In this document: positions 62,342-64,000 of the stretch, in pieces | How the letters are laid out: each line of letters begins with the position of its first letter | How positions within the stretch are numbered: position 1 is the first letter of the stretch | NCBI GenBank assembly: GCA_026387665.1 | Contig: JAPLLG010000007.1 | Coordinates: 372,001 to 436,000 of the forward strand | Length of the DNA stretch: 64,000 bases | Direction: 5' to 3' | DNA from: Nitrospirota bacterium | Lineage (GTDB): Bacteria > Nitrospirota > Nitrospiria > Nitrospirales > Nitrospiraceae | Position numbers and translations under genes: made by a program | Notes under the pieces: model-generated | Seen by the model: the letters and a program-made list of their open reading frames with translations, nothing else | The model's database searches: none | Told to the model about the DNA's origin: nothing

Positions 62342-62677
62342 CTACAGAGCCCAAAGGATCAGCATCACCAGCAGGCCAAGCCCATAGGGGAGCACGCAAG
62401 AATAGAGCAATGCCGACCTGGCTCGGTCCGTCGACCCGTTGCGCGACAGTTGCTCCTTGTAGACGAATTCACGGGAGAGAATCAGCACGGTGAGAGTCAG
62501 CGCCAAGGTCCGGCTTGTTCGCGGCCAGGTGTAGGCGCCGCTGGCAATGAAGTTCGCCGTGAAAAATCCACTGAAGAAGAGAATCAACGGCGCCAGAACG
62601 AAGCGGACTGAGTCGGAAAAAAAGGCATGCCAGCCCGGACGGGTTTCCACTGGACTGGACTGTGAGCTGGGAGTCAC
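62342..62677 (-). CDS. Small membrane protein of unknown function
   Basis: The GTG at 62677 overlaps the stop of the upstream zinc-ribbon gene as GTGA and gives 111 residues with three hydrophobic helices (FVLAPLILFFSGFFTANFIA, LALTLTVLILSREF, SCVLPYGLGLLVMLILWAL). No family is recognised. Coupled translation with the zinc-ribbon protein suggests a joint role. Confidence 0.65.
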   Translation of the reverse strand: MTPSSQSSPVETRPGWHAFFSDSVRFVLAPLILFFSGFFTANFIASGAYTWPRTSRTLALTLTVLILSREFVYKEQLSRNGSTDRARSALLYSCVLPYGLGLLVMLILWAL

Positions 62678-62961
62678 GACCCGACGGCCACGGGAGTCTC
62701 TTCCTTCGGCGAAAGAGAGGGACTGCCCTCTTGGGCGGCGCGGCAGGCCTTGCATACGCGGGGACGAACTTTCAGGAATGTCACTTTGCCGCTGGCCAGG
62801 CAGCTGTAATGGACGAACTCGTCACACAGGGTGCAGCGAGACCACCCGCCGGAGAAAAACGTTTTGTTGCGGTAGAGCCCTTCCTTGCAGACCTTGCAGT
62901 TGCGGGGCTCAATCCCCAACAACATCGGCTCCCAATCTCCACCCGCTTTCCTGATACTCAT
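62674..62961 (-). CDS. Zinc-ribbon-like protein with three CxxC pairs
   Basis: The 95-residue protein has CKVC (22-25), CTLC (43-46), a single Cys after YSC and CKAC (about 70-73), a pattern for two bound zinc ions in a RING- or treble-clef-like fold. It has an acidic C-terminus. Its stop overlaps the start of the small membrane protein gene. I recognise no named family. Confidence 0.65.
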   Translation of the reverse strand: MSIRKAGGDWEPMLLGIEPRNCKVCKEGLYRNKTFFSGGWSRCTLCDEFVHYSCLASGKVTFLKVRPRVCKACRAAQEGSPSLSPKEETPVAVGS

Positions 62962-63033
62962 GGTGCGGAGTATAGCGAAGGCAAGCAGCGAGAGGCAAGG
63001 GGCGCAGAAGCCGTGACACTTCTTGCTTCTGAC

Positions 63034-63068
63034 CTTTCACGTTTCACCTTTTACGTCTCACGCCTCAC
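63034..63068. repeat. Tract F: five degenerate heptamers
   Basis: The bases read CTTTCAC, GTTTCAC, CTTTTAC, GTCTCAC, GCCTCAC, five tandem 7-base units. It lies between the start of the zinc-ribbon gene and ispA. A short relative, CGCTTCA repeated twice, occurs in the family B hairpin near 46086. No matching second arm is seen here. Confidence 0.7.
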
Positions 63069-63149
63069 GGTTTGACAGCCCCCAGCCTGTTTGTTACTCT
63101 CCCCAGCCGACTCTCATTACCAGACACCACAACCTCCATCTTCACGCTC

Positions 63150-64000
63150 ATGAACATCAAAGACTACCTTGAACAGAAGCGAAACGACGTGGATCGGTTC
63201 CTCGATTCCGTCATGCCCAGCGCCACCACGCCGCCCGCCACGCTCCACGAGAGCATGAGATACAGTCTCATGGCGGGAGGAAAGCGCGTCCGCCCGATCC
63301 TGGCCATGGCCGCGGCAGAAGCGGTGGGGCAGCCGGCGCCTGGATTGATGCCGGTCGCCTGCTCGCTGGAGCTGATCCATACCTACTCCCTGATTCACGA
63401 CGACCTGCCCGCGATGGACAACGACGACTTCCGCCGCGGGAAACCGACGAACCACAAGGTCTATGGCGACGCCATGGCGATCCTGGCCGGCGATGCCCTG
63501 CTGACGATGGCCTTCGATCTCTGCAGCCGTCCTGATCTCATGAAAGGCTGCGACCCGGCTCGCCAAGTGCGGCTGATTCAAGAGCTGGCCTATGGATCGG
63601 GAAACGTGGGGATGGTGGGAGGGCAGGTCTTCGATATCCAAGCCGAGAACAAAGACATCGATCTCGCAACGCTCCAGAACATTCATAAACATAAAACCGG
63701 CATGTTGATCCGCGCCGCGGTGCGGATGGGCGCCATTGCCGCCGGCGCAACCGACCGCCAACTGGACGACCTCACGAGCTATGCCGAGGATGTCGGACTG
63801 GCCTTTCAAATTGCGGACGATGTGCTCAACGTGACGGGGACGCGCGAGGAACTGGGCAAGAATCCCAACACCGACGCGGAACGGGGCAAGAAAACCTACC
63901 CGACGTTCTACGGAGCCGAGGGAGCCAGGAAACTGGCGGACGACTGTGTGGCCCGCGCCATCGCGCGCCTTTCCTCGTTCGGCCCAGCCGCCGAGCCGCT
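63150..64000 (+). CDS. ispA: Farnesyl/geranyl diphosphate synthase (runs off the window)
   Basis: The 283 codons present start MNIKDYLEQKRNDVDRFLDS and carry GGKRVRPILAMA, the first aspartate-rich motif in LIHDDLPAMDNDDFRRGKPT, GGQVFDI, HKHKTGMLIRAAV and the second aspartate motif FQIADDVLNVTGT. This prenyl transferase extends DMAPP with IPP. The two residues inserted in the first motif (DDLPAMD) are the bacterial FPP-synthase type. It continues past the window end, and its 3' end is not seen. Confidence 0.93.
   Translation, partial: MNIKDYLEQKRNDVDRFLDSVMPSATTPPATLHESMRYSLMAGGKRVRPILAMAAAEAVGQPAPGLMPVACSLELIHTYSLIHDDLPAMDNDDFRRGKPTNHKVYGDAMAILAGDALLTMAFDLCSRPDLMKGCDPARQVRLIQELAYGSGNVGMVGGQVFDIQAENKDIDLATLQNIHKHKTGMLIRAAVRMGAIAAGATDRQLDDLTSYAEDVGLAFQIADDVLNVTGTREELGKNPNTDAERGKKTYPTFYGAEGARKLADDCVARAIARLSSFGPAAEP

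Noticed and set aside
63034-63068. Short CRISPR-like array at the heptamer tract.
   Set aside because: Units are 7 bases, degenerate and without spacers; no cas gene is present in the window.

Overview
The window is about 64 kb of GC-rich bacterial chromosome. Gene content and order point to a Nitrospira-like member of the Nitrospirota: a complete division/cell-wall (dcw) cluster continued by pgeF-yggS-proC-yggT-divIVA, a PilS/PilR-like pair beside pilC, many small exported proteins of unknown function, and many intergenic hairpins. This assignment is inference from gene content; no rRNA or tRNA gene was found to confirm it.

Layout. 1-8.1 kb (minus strand): start of pth, rplY, prs, ispE, a pilR-like sigma54 activator, a pilS-like kinase, pilC and pgsA. 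8.2-9.8 kb: a small plus-strand gene and a serine hydrolase with a hairpin repeat between them. 9.9-30.9 kb (minus): divIVA, yggT, proC, yggS, pgeF, ftsZ, ftsA, ftsQ, ddl, murB, murC, murG, ftsW, murD, mraY, murF, murE, ftsI, ftsL and rsmH, mostly overlapping or a few bases apart, led by a near-consensus promoter at 30.85 kb. 31-35.8 kb: a secreted decapeptide-repeat protein, a beta-propeller lipoprotein, yajQ and cstA. 35.8-39.6 kb is an accessory region with two toxin-antitoxin pairs, an AT-rich membrane-protein gene, clustered repeats and two decayed fragments of the neighbouring flippase-like gene. 39.6-45.3 kb (minus) is a six-gene operon that fits synthesis and membrane attachment of 2-aminoethylphosphonate: a split TPP decarboxylase, an aminotransferase, a cytidylyltransferase, a CDP-alcohol phosphatidyltransferase and a flippase-like protein. 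45.4-51.6 kb (plus) encodes exported proteins: a tandem paralogue pair, two TPR lipoproteins, a coiled-coil protein and a frameshifted M48 protease. 51.7-56.9 kb is a TetR-controlled RND efflux operon. 57-63 kb holds small genes (SCP2, a SpeD homologue, DUF1499, zinc-ribbon proteins, lipoproteins) and a third toxin-antitoxin pair whose toxin has a nonsense codon. The window ends inside ispA.

The most unusual signal is non-coding. At least five families of intergenic inverted repeats occur. Family A (about 125 bp, four whole copies, one split copy, one remnant) always has the same arm against the stop codon of a neighbouring gene. Families B, D and E and the tract F have arms made of degenerate 7-mer or 9-mer tandem repeats. 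Family C is a GC-rich palindrome, found once inside the phosphonate operon. In one place a split family A copy carries a family B hairpin and appears to supply the start of the next gene.
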